Below are positions 52,301 through 62,690 of a stretch of 64,000 nt of DNA, one piece after another (position 1 is the stretch's first letter; each line of letters begins with the position of its first letter). Made by a program: the position numbers and the translations under genes. The stretch comes from Acanthochromis polyacanthus (lineage: Eukaryota; Chordata; Actinopteri; Pomacentridae). The stretch lies in assembly GCF_021347895.1 (NCBI RefSeq), contig NC_067122.1, positions 38,622,082 to 38,686,081 of the forward strand, given 5' to 3'. The notes under the pieces are model-generated. The model was not told the DNA's origin and made no database searches. It was given only the letters and a program-made list of their open reading frames with translations.

Positions 52301-52575
52301 AGTGTGTCAACAGAGACGCTGACTACAGCAAGTATCAGATTTTCAAAGCCATACTACAGAACATCCAGACCCGTGACCCTGCATGGTACCAGGCACTAAC
52401 GCAAGCCCTCAACGAGGAACAGGGCAAAGAGCTTCATGACATTGGCACACTTGCAGACCAGAGACAGGCAGCACATGAATCCAAGATGATTGAGAAACAC
52501 GGCGGGTACAAGTTCACAGTGCCAGTGGTGCCATCTACTTTCAAATTTGGAGGCACTGCTCCAGGACTGAACTGA
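52301..52575 (+). pseudogene. Lone last exon of an importin-7/8-type gene
   Basis: The plus strand codes for about 90 residues ending at TGA 52573, without any stop or frameshift. It includes [53 protein letters not shown] and [12 protein letters not shown], and ends GTAPGLN. These match the conserved C-terminus of importin-7 and importin-8, nuclear import receptors that carry ribosomal, histone and SMAD cargo. The block begins right after an AG (52299-52300) that could be a splice acceptor. No other importin exon is in the window on either strand, and the gypsy pol flanks it in the opposite orientation. It may be a captured or transduced exon, or the stranded 3' end of a broken gene copy. 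It has no start codon and cannot make an importin alone. Confidence 0.83.
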
Positions 52576-52641
52576 GTCATTTGTTCTACTATTTATTACT
52601 TTGTGACTGATTGTAGTGAAGTGAAAAACAGTGAACAAAAG

Positions 52642-52661
52642 CTCTCTGCTAAAGCAGAGAG
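52642..52661. other. Short perfect hairpin
   Basis: CTCTCTGCT and AGCAGAGAG flank two bases, just downstream of the importin exon and just before the 20-bp minisatellite. Role unknown. Confidence 0.6.
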
Positions 52662-52662
52662 A

Positions 52663-52842
52663 ATTGTGGGAGTTTAGCTAGTATTATGGGAGTTTAGCTA
52701 GCATTATGGGAGTTTAGCTAGCATTGCGAGCGTGTAGCTACCATTATGAAAGTTTAGCAAGCATTATGGAAGTTTAGCTAGCATTATGGGAGTTTAGATA
52801 GCATTGTGAGCGTGTAGCTACCATTGTGGGAGTTTAGGTAGC
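52663..52842 (+). repeat. 20-bp minisatellite in leader, 9 units (high copy)
   Basis: Nine consecutive 20-bp units such as ATTATGGGAGTTTAGCTAGC, with two variant units (ATTGTGAGCGTGTAGCTACC type) at positions 4 and 8. The unit order suggests a higher-order block of about four units. The 3' flank is AGTGGGCACCATGACAAAG, as in the 3-unit array at 48146-48205. Confidence 0.95.
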
Positions 52843-53004
52843 AGTGGGCACCATGACAAAGATTAATGTTCTACTTAATGACCTCCAACTAGAGCAGTTG
52901 CTCTGTGCAGTTAGCATTAGTATTAGCTTAATAATTCAAAAAAAATTTAAATGATTTTTGTTTAAGCTCTTATGCTAAGGCAGTGCATAAATCACTCAAC
53001 ACAT

Positions 53005-53077
53005 GCCCAGCTAGCTCAGTCGGTAGCGCATGAGACTCTTAATCTCAGGGTCATGGATTTGAGCCCCATGTTGGGCA
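53005..53077 (+). pseudogene. tRNA-Lys(CTT) sequence, mutated, antisense to gypsy at the LTR A primer-site position
   Basis: The full 73 nt aligns with the copy at 48713-48785, and the anticodon CTT is at 53038-53040. The acceptor stem pairs fully (GCCCAGC/GTTGGGC), but the D stem has a T-C mismatch (GCTC/GCGC) and the T stem has A-C. The T loop reads TTTGAGC, losing the conserved C of the B box. There is no TTTT terminator downstream. It is one base from the TG end of LTR A. It would not be a working tRNA gene. Confidence 0.8.
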
Positions 53078-53078
53078 C

Positions 53079-53481
53079 TGTTTGTTTATGTAGAGGTTCA
53101 ACTAAAAGATCTATCACCCTACAAAGGTTCAGTGTTGAAAAAACAACTTGTCTCCAATATCAAACCGAATATCACAGTCATTCTATACAACAAATAAAGA
53201 GGAGGATACAGGCTTATAACAATCAACACAAATTATTTATTATTATGTGGGGAGACCAACACCATGAACGATCTGTCGCTGACTTGCCACCTCCATACTG
53301 CTCTGGAGCACTGCAGATATGGGGAAGTAGTAGGACTGGCCTCCCCAGCGCGCAGAAAACGCCACCATCTTACTGCCTGGAAATAAGATGGACTGATGGG
53401 GCGTGGAGGTCTGGTGAATGCACATACACTTTCTCCATACATTCCTTTCTCCATACATTTCTCCATACATTATATATATAA

Positions 53482-53527
<46 letters not shown>

Positions 53528-53557
53528 CACATATATTGCACTTTGGCTGTCACCACA
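53079..53557 (-). repeat. Gypsy LTR A (5' LTR), 479 bp
   Basis: On the plus strand it starts TGTTTGTTTATG and ends GGCTGTCACCACA. It matches LTR B at both ends and over 53245-53470, including GCATACACTTTCTCC-type words near the TA run. The centre lacks the copy-specific block of LTR B. A (TA)n/(TG)n run at 53469-53524 lies in the U3 side. Confidence 0.68.
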
Positions 53558-53753
53558 ACTGTGAAGACTGATAAGTTCATTACTGATTCTAAACTGACTG
53601 TAGGTATGACTGTGACCATGGTTGTCTGTCTGTTTATATATTTTAAACAATGTGCTACATCCATTTGCGTAATGGAAACATGTGGACCTTTTGCTTAATG
53701 TCATTTGCCGTTCTGTGCTGTTATACTTTGTACTTTAGCGCAGACCTTGTATA

Positions 53754-54690
53754 CAGTGCCACAAAAAAGTATCTGCCCTGTTCTTAAATTCTTATCTTTT
53801 CCACTTAAATGTTTAAGACCATCAAACAAATGTAAATACAAAGATAACCAAAGTAAACACAAAATACAGTTTGTAAATGATAAGTTAATGTTTTATAGAA
53901 AAAAACCTACCTGGCCCTATGTGAAAAAGTAAATGCCCCCTTTGTTAAATCATGAATTAACTGTCGCTAATCACATTTTTGAATGAATTTAATTTCACTG
54001 ATCACACCCGAGTCCGATTATCTCCAGACCTGTTCAATCAAGAAATCACATAAGTGGAATATGTTTGACAAAATGAAGTCTGCCAGAAGATCTCAAAAAG
54101 CTGCAACAAAATGCAATCCAGAAGATCCAAAGAAATTACAGAACAGATGACAAATAAAGTCATTGATATCAGTCAGTCTGGAAAGGGTTACAAAGTAATT
54201 TTTGAAGCTGTAGTACTACACCAAACCACAGTGAGAGCCTTTATCCACAAATGTAGAAAACATGGAACAGTGGTGAACCTTCCCAGGAGTGGACCAACGA
54301 CCAAAATTACCCCAAGAGCACAGCGACGACTCATCCAGGAGGTCACAAAGGAACCCAGGACAACATCTAAAGAACTGCAGGCCTCCATGGCCTCAGGGTC
54401 AGTGTTCATGACTCAACAATAATGACGAGACTGGAAAAAAGTAGCATCCATGGCAGAGTTCCAAGGTGAAAACCACTGCTGACCAAAAAGAACATAAAGG
54501 CTTGTCTTACTTTTGCAAACAAACATCTGAATGATCCCCAAAAGTCCCCAAGACTTTTGGGAGAATGTACTGTGAACTGATGAGAAGAAAGTTGAACTTT
54601 TTGGAAGATGTGTGTCTGGTACATTTGGCGTAAAAGTAACACAGCATTTCAGAAAAAGAACAACATACCAACAGTCAGACATGGTGATGA
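53754..54690 (+). mobile_element. Tc1-like element, left two thirds only
   Basis: The left end reads CAGTGCCACAAAAAAGTATC after a TA (53752-53753), a common Tc1 terminus. A transposase 5' part follows, and the similarity fades after about 54690 with no right TIR. Confidence 0.75.
54111..54680 (+). pseudogene. Tc1-family transposase fragment
   Basis: The helix-turn-helix region is visible in one open frame: VIDISQSGKGYKVIFEAVVL, then HKCRKHGTVVNLPRSG, then KEPRTTSKELQASMA. Further pieces lie in other frames. The first catalytic D follows a TGG-to-TGA change (ENVL-stop-TDEKKVELFG near 54560-54600). The second D and E regions are absent. It is non-functional. Confidence 0.85.
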
Positions 54691-54699
54691 CGGTCTTTC

Positions 54700-54860
54700 A
54701 ACACTGTCTTTTTATCGACCTGTAGGGATGTAATCTGGTGTTTGGCACCACGGCATACGGAGGAGATCCTTTGAGTCCCGTGGGTTGCAGGGTTGGGCCT
54801 GCATAGATCAAGCTTGTTCCGACTGTCTCTCTGGAAGCTTATTTAAATTGAGATCTTAAA
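54700..54860. repeat. Unclassified repeat fragment
   Basis: The GGTGTTTGGCACCACGGCATAC and GAGATCCTTTGAGTCCCGTG words recall a repeat often seen in fish genomes. No termini or frame remain. Confidence 0.35.
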
Positions 54861-55886
54861 ATTTTGGAAGTAACTGTAATGTTTTAGCCTCTATTGTGTT
54901 CCTTGAGATGTTTCCGAGCAGTTTTAGCTATGTGCTTTGGTCTAGAACATAATTAGGTGGATGTCAAAGTAGTATGCACAATAATGCCTGAATTCAGCAG
55001 AACATGTAATAAGATGATCAGTGTTCCCCACTGCACCTGTCAATGGTTTTAATGTTGTAATACCATTCAACAATATCATTTTTGACCACGCATCACATCG
55101 ACACACAGTCTTGAGAGTCATGCAAACACAAAGATTAGACATGAATCAAGATGTCAAAAAAAGGCAGAAAGAATCTTAATGTTTGAAAATTTCATCCACA
55201 CAACAAACACCTCTCAACAAATGATGACTGTTTTCATATTTGTAGGTTGATTTGTCAGTGAGTTGAGCTTAGTTAACCTCAGATAACTGTCTTCACATCA
55301 CTTTCTCCACTCATGTTTGCGAATCGATTTTTTCACGGTTCATTGTTTTTGCCACCTATGTTTCTGGGCATTTTCGATGACATTAGATATGAGATTCTTG
55401 TCCCTGATGCCTCTCTTAGTTGTTAACAGTTATTGATTTGGCTCTTCGCAGCATGTAATTGATTATATGAATCATGAAATGTGGGTGTTAGTATCCTTCA
55501 GGTTGGAGGCAAGGGCAAGATTTCAACCCATTTATTTCCATCTATGATTGTGGGATCTAACAGAAGAGGGTGTCATTTAGCCATCACAGGGTGCAGTCAG
55601 CCAATTTAAAGCTTTTGCAACTGGTCGATATATGAGCTCTGGGATGGGAAATCAATAACAGAATTACAGATTAGGCATTTTGGCTCTGCCATAGATGTAG
55701 GTATCCAAATAGAATAAATGATTCTGTCGAGATGTTCATCTTGGATGTCCTGCAAACACACATATGCACACACAATGCCTGGTGTAAGATGTCCTGCAGT
55801 CTATAGAACTAACCATGATTTTCTATAATTTGCCTTAATACCATATGAGAATATGGGCAAATATATTCTTTGTGGATGTTTGGTGC

Positions 55887-55917
<31 letters not shown>

Positions 55918-56400
55918 CATTTATTTATTTACAGAAAATCCGAGGAGCAACACTGAGTCATTTTCAAATCATAAAGTTATTTTATTTTTAGTAGCCATGC
56001 TTAAAGAACAACAGTGCTTTAATAGCACAACGGCGCTTGTGTGGCATCGCTGGTTAAAAAGGCCTAAACATGGTTGGTCTGTCTGTCAGTGACACTTTGA
56101 TGTGCACCTCAGGAGATCAAACCTCCAATTATGTGACCAGCGAATAACTTACTTCACCTCCAGAGCCACAACTGCCTACATTACATCTATAATGGATGCA
56201 TTTGTACCACTGACTGCTGCTTCAGACTCTTTTTAGTTGACCAGTTCATACTCACATAAAGAAGGGTCCAATAAAAGTGGCTGGAGAAGGTTAGTGTTGA
56301 TATTTGGCAAATGTGTGTAGCGCCTATAGTGGACCAGTAGAAACATAACCCTACATTCCATCTAGGTTCGAGGAGCTGGTTGTGTAAATTTGACACGATA
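54861..56400. other. Intergenic stretch, (GT)n of about 11 units near 55887
   Basis: Only chance frames otherwise. Confidence 0.45.
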
Positions 56401-58170
56401 CCATGAAGTTGACAGTAGACACTTTATTGCCACACAATTCTGGCTGCAATGTATGAAAATAATATCACCAAAATAAAACAAAATAGAAAAACAGAGCTCT
56501 TTTCAACTACTGAAAAAAATGTAAAAAAAAAAATGGGAAAAAGTTCAAAATAAATTGTCCCTCTTTCTGTCTGAAAGTGAGTACTCAGTTCGGTTTCATG
56601 GTCTGTGTGTTATGTCTTGTTCAATCGTTGCTACCCGGGTAGTGTTTGTTATGTGTTTCTTATCTGTGTACGAGTGAAGCGAAGTAATGTCTGTTGTTCT
56701 TCGGAGTGGATCCCACAGTTGGCCAGACCGTGCACCGTTCCGTCTTAGTAGTTTGTCTTCTCTGGCTCGCCACCGAGCCTCCTCAGCTCGGAATCTCAAG
56801 TCCAAATCCAGTAATCGGAAGGAAGAAAAAAAAAAGTCTACACATAGAGTGCAGAACAAATATCTATTACTCTCTATTCAAATCAGGACAGCTACTTTCA
56901 CTTCTCACTCTTCTTTCACTCTATTTTCTCTACTCAAATGTGGGAAACAGCATTCAAGCACTGTACAATTTAACAGTATAATATCAATGTTCCAACCATG
57001 ACAATTACCTATCATGACTTATATCTAAACATAAATGCATTTATCTATTTTAATAAACACTATTTGTATTTTTAAACAACTCTATTGGTCAATATTTATC
57101 TTTTTAACCAAAGATTGCATCACTTTTTAACCCTTTTAACCATAAATTAACTGTATTAAGTCATGCTTTGCAAACAACAGTAAAATTATAACAAATTCAG
57201 TGCAATAAACACAATCAGCACATTACACTAAACAAAATACACTTCCTTTTGTCAACAGGTATCATGTGCACACAGCTATGCTTCATGTACTGCATTTTCC
57301 TCACTCATATATTGCACTAGTAGCATTTTGACTCAACTATCTACACCATAGCATCCCGTTAAAGGTAATACCTGGATTAGACATGCACCGCTAGCAGCGA
57401 TTAGCGATCTTTTAAAAGATTCTTTTCAACATACACAATGATACAGCAAGCACCACAGTGGCTTTAAAACATTAGAAAAACAAATCTGGGACTCCGACTG
57501 GTTTTATGAACAACTAATAAAAGGAATTTGTCCGTGACAATGCTAATAGCAACAATCAACCTCAAGGCCTAACATCTAGCATATAGCAATTTCCTTACCG
57601 GAGTTCTCAGTGTCAGAGGATTACACAGTGAAACCAGCTCCCTTTCTTTCGTACACTCATACAGCTTTCTCCTGACAACAAAGGGTTCATCAGGATGCTG
57701 CACAAAAGTTATTTTATGATTTTCGTGGTTTATACTACATACCCTGATCTTTTCCTCAGCTCGTTCGTGACCATGTGCTCTGCTTAGCTCTGCTCTAAGG
57801 TAGCATTTAGCAAATTAAATCACGTTTGGCAAGAGCGAGATCACGTTCATGGCCAAAGTCTAACATAGGGCTATTGTGCCACCTACTGGTGGGGCTGAGG
57901 CACTACAGCTAAACAGCATGAATGGGCCTTGCAACCATACGGGTTACATGTGCTAAATCACAGCTTAGCAATGTTAACCTTTAACATTAAAGATTCAAGA
58001 TATGAATACATTTGATAGTTCCAGTTTCCTAAATTTAAAACTTCGTCAATTAAAAACTTTTCGTACATCATGTGACTACATTGCATTCTGTCTATAGAGA
58101 CTAATGGCACCACTGAGATCAGCATAGTTTATTAAGAGATGTAAGCGCTGACATCTAAAACTTTATTGTC
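56401..58170. other. Unclassified stretch, possibly an old retroelement
   Basis: A minus-strand frame at 56596-56859 has an Arg/Glu-rich segment (LDLDLRFRAEEARWRAREDK) that could be a coiled coil, but no family is recognised. A TGTAACCCGTATGG-like word on the minus strand near 57950 might mark an LTR edge. Neither is enough for a call. Confidence 0.3.
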
Positions 58171-58174
58171 AGCT

Positions 58175-58641
58175 GAGTGTAAGAAAAATAACCAGATGTA
58201 GTCAGTTCAGGTAAAGTAATTTATTGCTCAGTAACAAATTAACACAAAGGAACGGTAATACTACAGAGAAAACAGGGCTGGTGGATGCTGCTCAATCAAA
58301 GAACCAAATAAAACCAAGCTCTAATATCAGTTAGATGCCTCAGTGGCAACGGAATCTACTGTACAGACCACGCAGGAACACAAACAAAACACAAAGAGAC
58401 ACCAGGGCAAACTGGTCAAACTGGTTATCACAGGTGTGGTGGTGGTTGGGATCTTGTGGGAGGAGGAGTTGTTGGAACAATCCGACGGGTTGGGAGGTGT
58501 GGAGGACCCGGGCTGAAAGGAGGTCTGGAGCTCCAGGCCAAGCACTCCTGATGAGCACCAGGTGGGATCTGGAACTCAGTCTTCATCCAGCCATAATCAA
58601 TACAGTCTCCATAAGCCATCCAGACACACAGAGGCTGCACA
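58175..58641 (-). mobile_element. Second copy of the 30730 LTR family, truncated
   Basis: It shares TTCAGGTAAAGTAATTTATT, AATAAAACCAA, GGGAGGAGGAGTTGT, GGAGGTCTGGA and GGGATCTGGAACTCA with the solo LTR at 30730-31521, in the same order. It begins inside the left part and lacks the TGTTAC start. The right end is GAGGCTGCACA. Confidence 0.75.
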
Positions 58642-58644
58642 AAG

Positions 58645-60615
58645 TCCATTACCAACCACATGACTAGCTGAGGATGTAACATTACCATTTCTAAAGTTCT
58701 AATACCAAACAATGGGAAAATGAACCATTAGAGTACAAACTGAATTTAAAATTGTGCAGTTCTCTAAAGTATAGACCCGGTCTTAATACACAGGGGATCC
58801 TCTGTATAATCCTAAAATTAAACTTAAATTCAAGTGTAAATCCTGCAGATCTCCTGGAAGAATATCCTCACCTTGGAGAATTCCTTCAACTCTCCTGTCC
58901 ACGGAAACTCTCTAAGTATTTAAATACAAGAGTGCACACATATCCCCACCAATGGCTTTGCACCTACAGTACACACATTTCCATACGAGTGTGCTCATCC
59001 CTTAAAAATGCTCAATTTCACATACATAAATACACATCAGCATGCAGTATGTGTCTTGGAGCCTAAAGGGTGGCTCTGCCTTGAGGGTTGCAGAGATTAT
59101 TATGAGCTGCAGAGTGAGAGAGGCAGAGATGAGGCTCTGAATCTCTGGGAAAGGAAGCTACTTCCTAGCAAATGCTCCCAATCTAACAAGCCGGGCTCAT
59201 TTCGCCTGCAGTTAAATGAATTAAGGTTCTACAGAAGTAGCCTAATGGGCTCAATTGCAGTCTTTCCTCTATATCCATTCCTCATTACTGTATTCGCTGC
59301 ATGCAGACCAAATAATTGCTTGGATACAAAAACCTGCTGTTCAGGTATTTCCTGTTTCATGACTGTCGGTTCTAATGATACTCTGCTTAATGGAGACCTG
59401 AGTCATTGTAGAACATAGTAAAATGTCCACATATCTCAGCTAAAGGCTCAGTTTACCACCTGGTGTCAACATTAGATCTACTACATTTTCTGGATACTGA
59501 CACATTGGGTTATAATGAGTTCTTGTTGTCTTGACTAAAACTACACTGTCACTGGATCTCAATATATAGAATAGAAGAGGTGGAAATGGCTGCCTTGGTA
59601 ATGAACACGCCACAAACAAGGTTGGGGGAAAAACACTGCTGTTGTGTAGATATTTTAACAACATGTATAGATTGTGACAGAGTGAAAGTAGTCATAGAAT
59701 TATAACCTAAATCTGCAGCTAACTTTAGCTTTTACGAGCTTTGTAATTAAAATTCACATTGACTTTTACAATATTTACAATCTGCATGCAGCTGTGCATA
59801 GTTTGAATTAGTCATGAACTCATGAATTCATCATTGTATAGTTATATGCAGTGGAGGACAAATGCATATGCAGTGCAATCATGGTATGAATAGTGACAAA
59901 TCTATGTTCCTCTGTGTGACAAAAAGTAATACAATTTTAAAATTACAGCATATTTCTACATTCTGTCCAATATTGGAAGACACAAAATATTAAATGACTT
60001 GGATCAAATCAGAGGCAATAGCATTTACTTTCTTTTTGGTAATTTGCTAAAATTTATGCTGACTGTTTCAAAGTGCCTCAGTGATCCAGTCCTACATGAT
60101 ACTTAAAGGACTTTCCATTCATAAAAACTAACAACTGTTTTGTAAAATCTGTTTGCATACATCAACTAATTAACCTAATCAACATTTTTTGTTGTTTGTT
60201 TTTTCAAGTTTTCACATGCTTTCCTTTTCTAACCTAAAGGAACATATAGATTTAAGACTTAATAGTCAAGCTGCACTTCATTTCACTCAAATGTAACTTT
60301 TCCTAACAAGTCAAACTTTAAGAATAAGCTAAAACCCAGAAGTAAAAGCATCCAACACTGCTCCTCATTCTCTTTCTTGCTTGTTAAACTGACAGTTAAT
60401 GAGAGATAGTTTTGAAGCTTGAAGTTGCCACCCAGCCTAACAAAGCACCGTGCAGCAGTGCTGTGTCGGTGGCTTGCCATAGATAATTGTAAACAGTATG
60501 TGTTCATTTAGCTTCTTCCAAGGTGCACACTTCATTAATCTGACTCCAGCAATAAAGTGACTCATACACGCTGTCATTAAGAGGCAGATATGGATGCACA
60601 AAGATGCCGTCAAAC
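58645..60615. other. Intergenic stretch, nothing recognised
   Basis: A 136-codon plus frame at 59008-59418 shows no domain. The segment 59090-59330 is complex, non-repetitive sequence that could be conserved non-coding DNA. Confidence 0.35.
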
Positions 60616-60620
60616 ACAAA

Positions 60621-60625
<5 letters not shown>

Positions 60626-60687
<62 letters not shown>
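60626..60687. repeat. (CA)n microsatellite, about 31 units
   Basis: Uninterrupted run. Confidence 0.96.
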
Positions 60688-60690
<3 letters not shown>

Positions 60691-60887
60691 TTTGCTTTAA
60701 TTTAGCTCATGACAGCCAGTTTTTTTTTTAACATTGCCTGCTTGACTGCATAATACTTCTTTTTCATTTAATTAAAAGCTGATTACAATGATGGTGGTAA
60801 CATTTCTTAGTGTTAATGCATTTATAACAGTTGAAATATTGAAGCAATCTACTTTCCCAAGAGATAAAAACTTGTTTATGTGTATTA

Positions 60888-62026
60888 CAGTTTTTTTTCA
60901 ATTGCTAACAAGCATTGGTCCAAACTGAAGTCACATGTTCAAAACTCTTAACACAGCCTGCATTTCCATCATGCATCTCAGCTAAACAGTAAATCTCATC
61001 CCCAAAACTGTTTCTCACCAACAAAACACTTCACACATGTTTCAAAATAAGGTCATTCAACCACAACACTAGAAAATAGTCTCATTTTGGAAACAAACAC
61101 TGTCACTCTTAGCACACTGAACTACAAAATACTAACAACAGAGAGCATTACATGAAATTAATTGAGATCTTTCAAGTTTGAATGATTTCTTTTTAGATAA
61201 ATCAGTATTTTATTATAAAATAAGATATTTGCACTTTGAGTGTTCTAAATTATTGTAATATATTGAAACAAGAATGAATCAGGAATGCAGCGGTTTACTT
61301 CAACAACATTGCCGTATTTTCTCTGTGCCTTTGCACCTTACAAAAAATAAAAACTCTACTGTAAACAAAAATAAAATGTAGAATCTCAGAATTCAGGGGG
61401 GCAGAATAGAAATCAAGAGATAAAAGTCAAAACCAACAACATGTACATGTATACTGTAACATTCACACCCTGTCGTCTGCATTTGGCCTCATGTTTCCAT
61501 CCATTACATCTGATGTCTTCTCTGGAGATGCATTGTGGGTAGAACCTTTTTGAGTGTCTCCTTTTTATGGTTTCTGATGAGGCCAAACACAGATCACCTG
61601 AATCGGGTTTCAGCTGACAACTACACTCAGCTGTGTGTAATTACCTAATCTTTTCATTTATTTTAATTTTCAATATTTTGAAATGATTTTCAATAGATTT
61701 CAATGTGGCTGCAGCAGAAATTCCCCGTGTTTTTTTCCTCCATCATTCTGTTCTGATTGTGGTTTTAACTGTTTTGAACACAGTGTGTTAGCATTTGAAA
61801 AATGTGCAGTAAAGGTCTAGTGTTTTGCAGGTGGCGAACTAGTAACTGAGAAAAGAGTTCATGAATTTTGGTGACTGTGGTCACTGAAGGCCTTTTGTGT
61901 GAAAGCAATGGAAAGTGATTCACAGTTCGGTCCACATGGACTGCTGTTTTGTAGACTGTGTTAAGAGTTTTGAACATGCGACTTCAGTTTCGATCAATGT
62001 GTGTTAGCAATCGAAAAAAAACCCTG
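60888..62026. mobile_element. 1139-bp DNA element with long TIRs and TA duplication
   Basis: The left end reads CAGTTTTTTTTCAATTGCTAAC, and the right end, read inward, CAGGGTTTTTTTTCGATTGC. TA flanks both sides (60886-60887, 62027-62028). The inverted similarity continues for about 75 bp (GAAGTCACATGTTCAAAACTC against its reverse complement near 61965-61985). No transposase frame survives in the interior. The TA duplication and CAG start fit Tc1/mariner/IS630. Confidence 0.82.
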
Positions 62027-62074
62027 TATTTTCATGTTTTTTTGGTTTAGGTTTTATCAAATGCAAGGTTTTAA

Positions 62075-62158
62075 CCCTTTGATCCACAATGTGGGTCAAG
62101 AAATACCCATTTTCCATTGGATTTGGATCACTTTTCACCCATGTTGCACATCAAAGGG
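62075..62158. mobile_element. 84-bp piggyBac-like mini-element
   Basis: It starts CCCTTTGATCCACAATGTGGG and ends GTTGCACATCAAAGGG, flanked by TTAA on both sides (62071-62074, 62159-62162). CCC-start termini with TTAA duplication fit piggyBac-derived MITEs. It is short enough to be almost entirely TIR. Confidence 0.78.
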
Positions 62159-62285
62159 TTAAGGGTGTTTTGGTATAGATGGTCAGTGCTGGTCTTTTAC
62201 ATGTAAGATTCAATATCCATCCAAATAGCTTGGTTGCAATATATATTTTTAAAAATGTTTTATTCATCAAAATTTCCGTCTTTTC

Positions 62286-62350
62286 ACTAGTGTTGAAAAG
62301 TTTGGGGTCACCCAGACAATTTCATGTTTTCCATGTAAAGTCACACTTTC
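62286..62350. mobile_element. Tc1-type MITE fragment (41730 family)
   Basis: CACTAGTGTTGAAAAGTTTGG followed by CAATTTCATGTTTTCCATG matches the family end. It is cut off where the next LINE/SINE tail begins. Confidence 0.7.
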
Positions 62351-62352
62351 AT

Positions 62353-62690
62353 TCAAACTCAAACTCAAACTTCATTTATTTGTATAGCCCTTTTCATGGA
62401 AAACAACACAAAGTGCTTCACAAGAATTAAAAACAACGAAGACAATAAATAAATACAAAAAAAGCCCACAGACCCATACAACATGACATCATCAGGACAT
62501 GGCGAGGCACCGAGGCGAGAAGGAAGACACTACCTTGAAGAGGGGGGGCAGCCACACTGAGAGAGTCGCAGACCAGTGGGGGTTATAGGGTAGGAGGGTG
62601 AGGTGGGGGAAGGGGGGTGGCGGAAATAGGGGAGGGGGTATGGGGACTAGAGTCCCGATATTACCAGAGTAGTGACAACTGGGGATTTGA
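62353..62690 (-). mobile_element. L2-related LINE/SINE tail with G-rich segment
   Basis: Minus-strand reading ends GTGAAGCACTTTGTG...GGGCTATACAAATAAATGAAG and then GTTTGA units. This is the same tail type as the L2 copy at 27410-27472. Toward 62540-62650 the plus strand is very G-rich (GGGGGGGCAG, GGTGGGGGAAGGGGGG). No ORF remains, so it may be a short 5'-truncated LINE or a SINE. Confidence 0.6.

Larger units (their letters stand above)
48092..53557 (-). mobile_element. Tandem, decayed Ty3/gypsy retrotransposon (LTR-internal-LTR-leader)
   Basis: On the minus strand the order is: LTR A (53557 to 53079), antisense tRNA-Lys, leader with a 20-bp minisatellite, importin exon and a second minisatellite, then RT, RNase H, integrase and a GPY-like region. 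A purine tract (49392-49410 on the plus strand reads CTCCCCCTCTTTGGGGG) follows, then LTR B (49391 to 48787), a second antisense tRNA-Lys, and a second leader. It ends in a short LTR-like piece (48107-48138). The two LTR-plus-leader units match over most of their length in the same order. Gag and the 5' part of RT are missing. Many stops and frameshifts disable pol. Confidence 0.7.

Noticed and set aside
52663..52842. CRISPR-like regular array
   Set aside because: The 20-bp units are directly adjacent with no unique spacers, and the setting is a vertebrate retrotransposon leader.
59008..59418. 136-codon plus-strand frame
   Set aside because: No start context, no domain; more likely non-coding, possibly conserved sequence.
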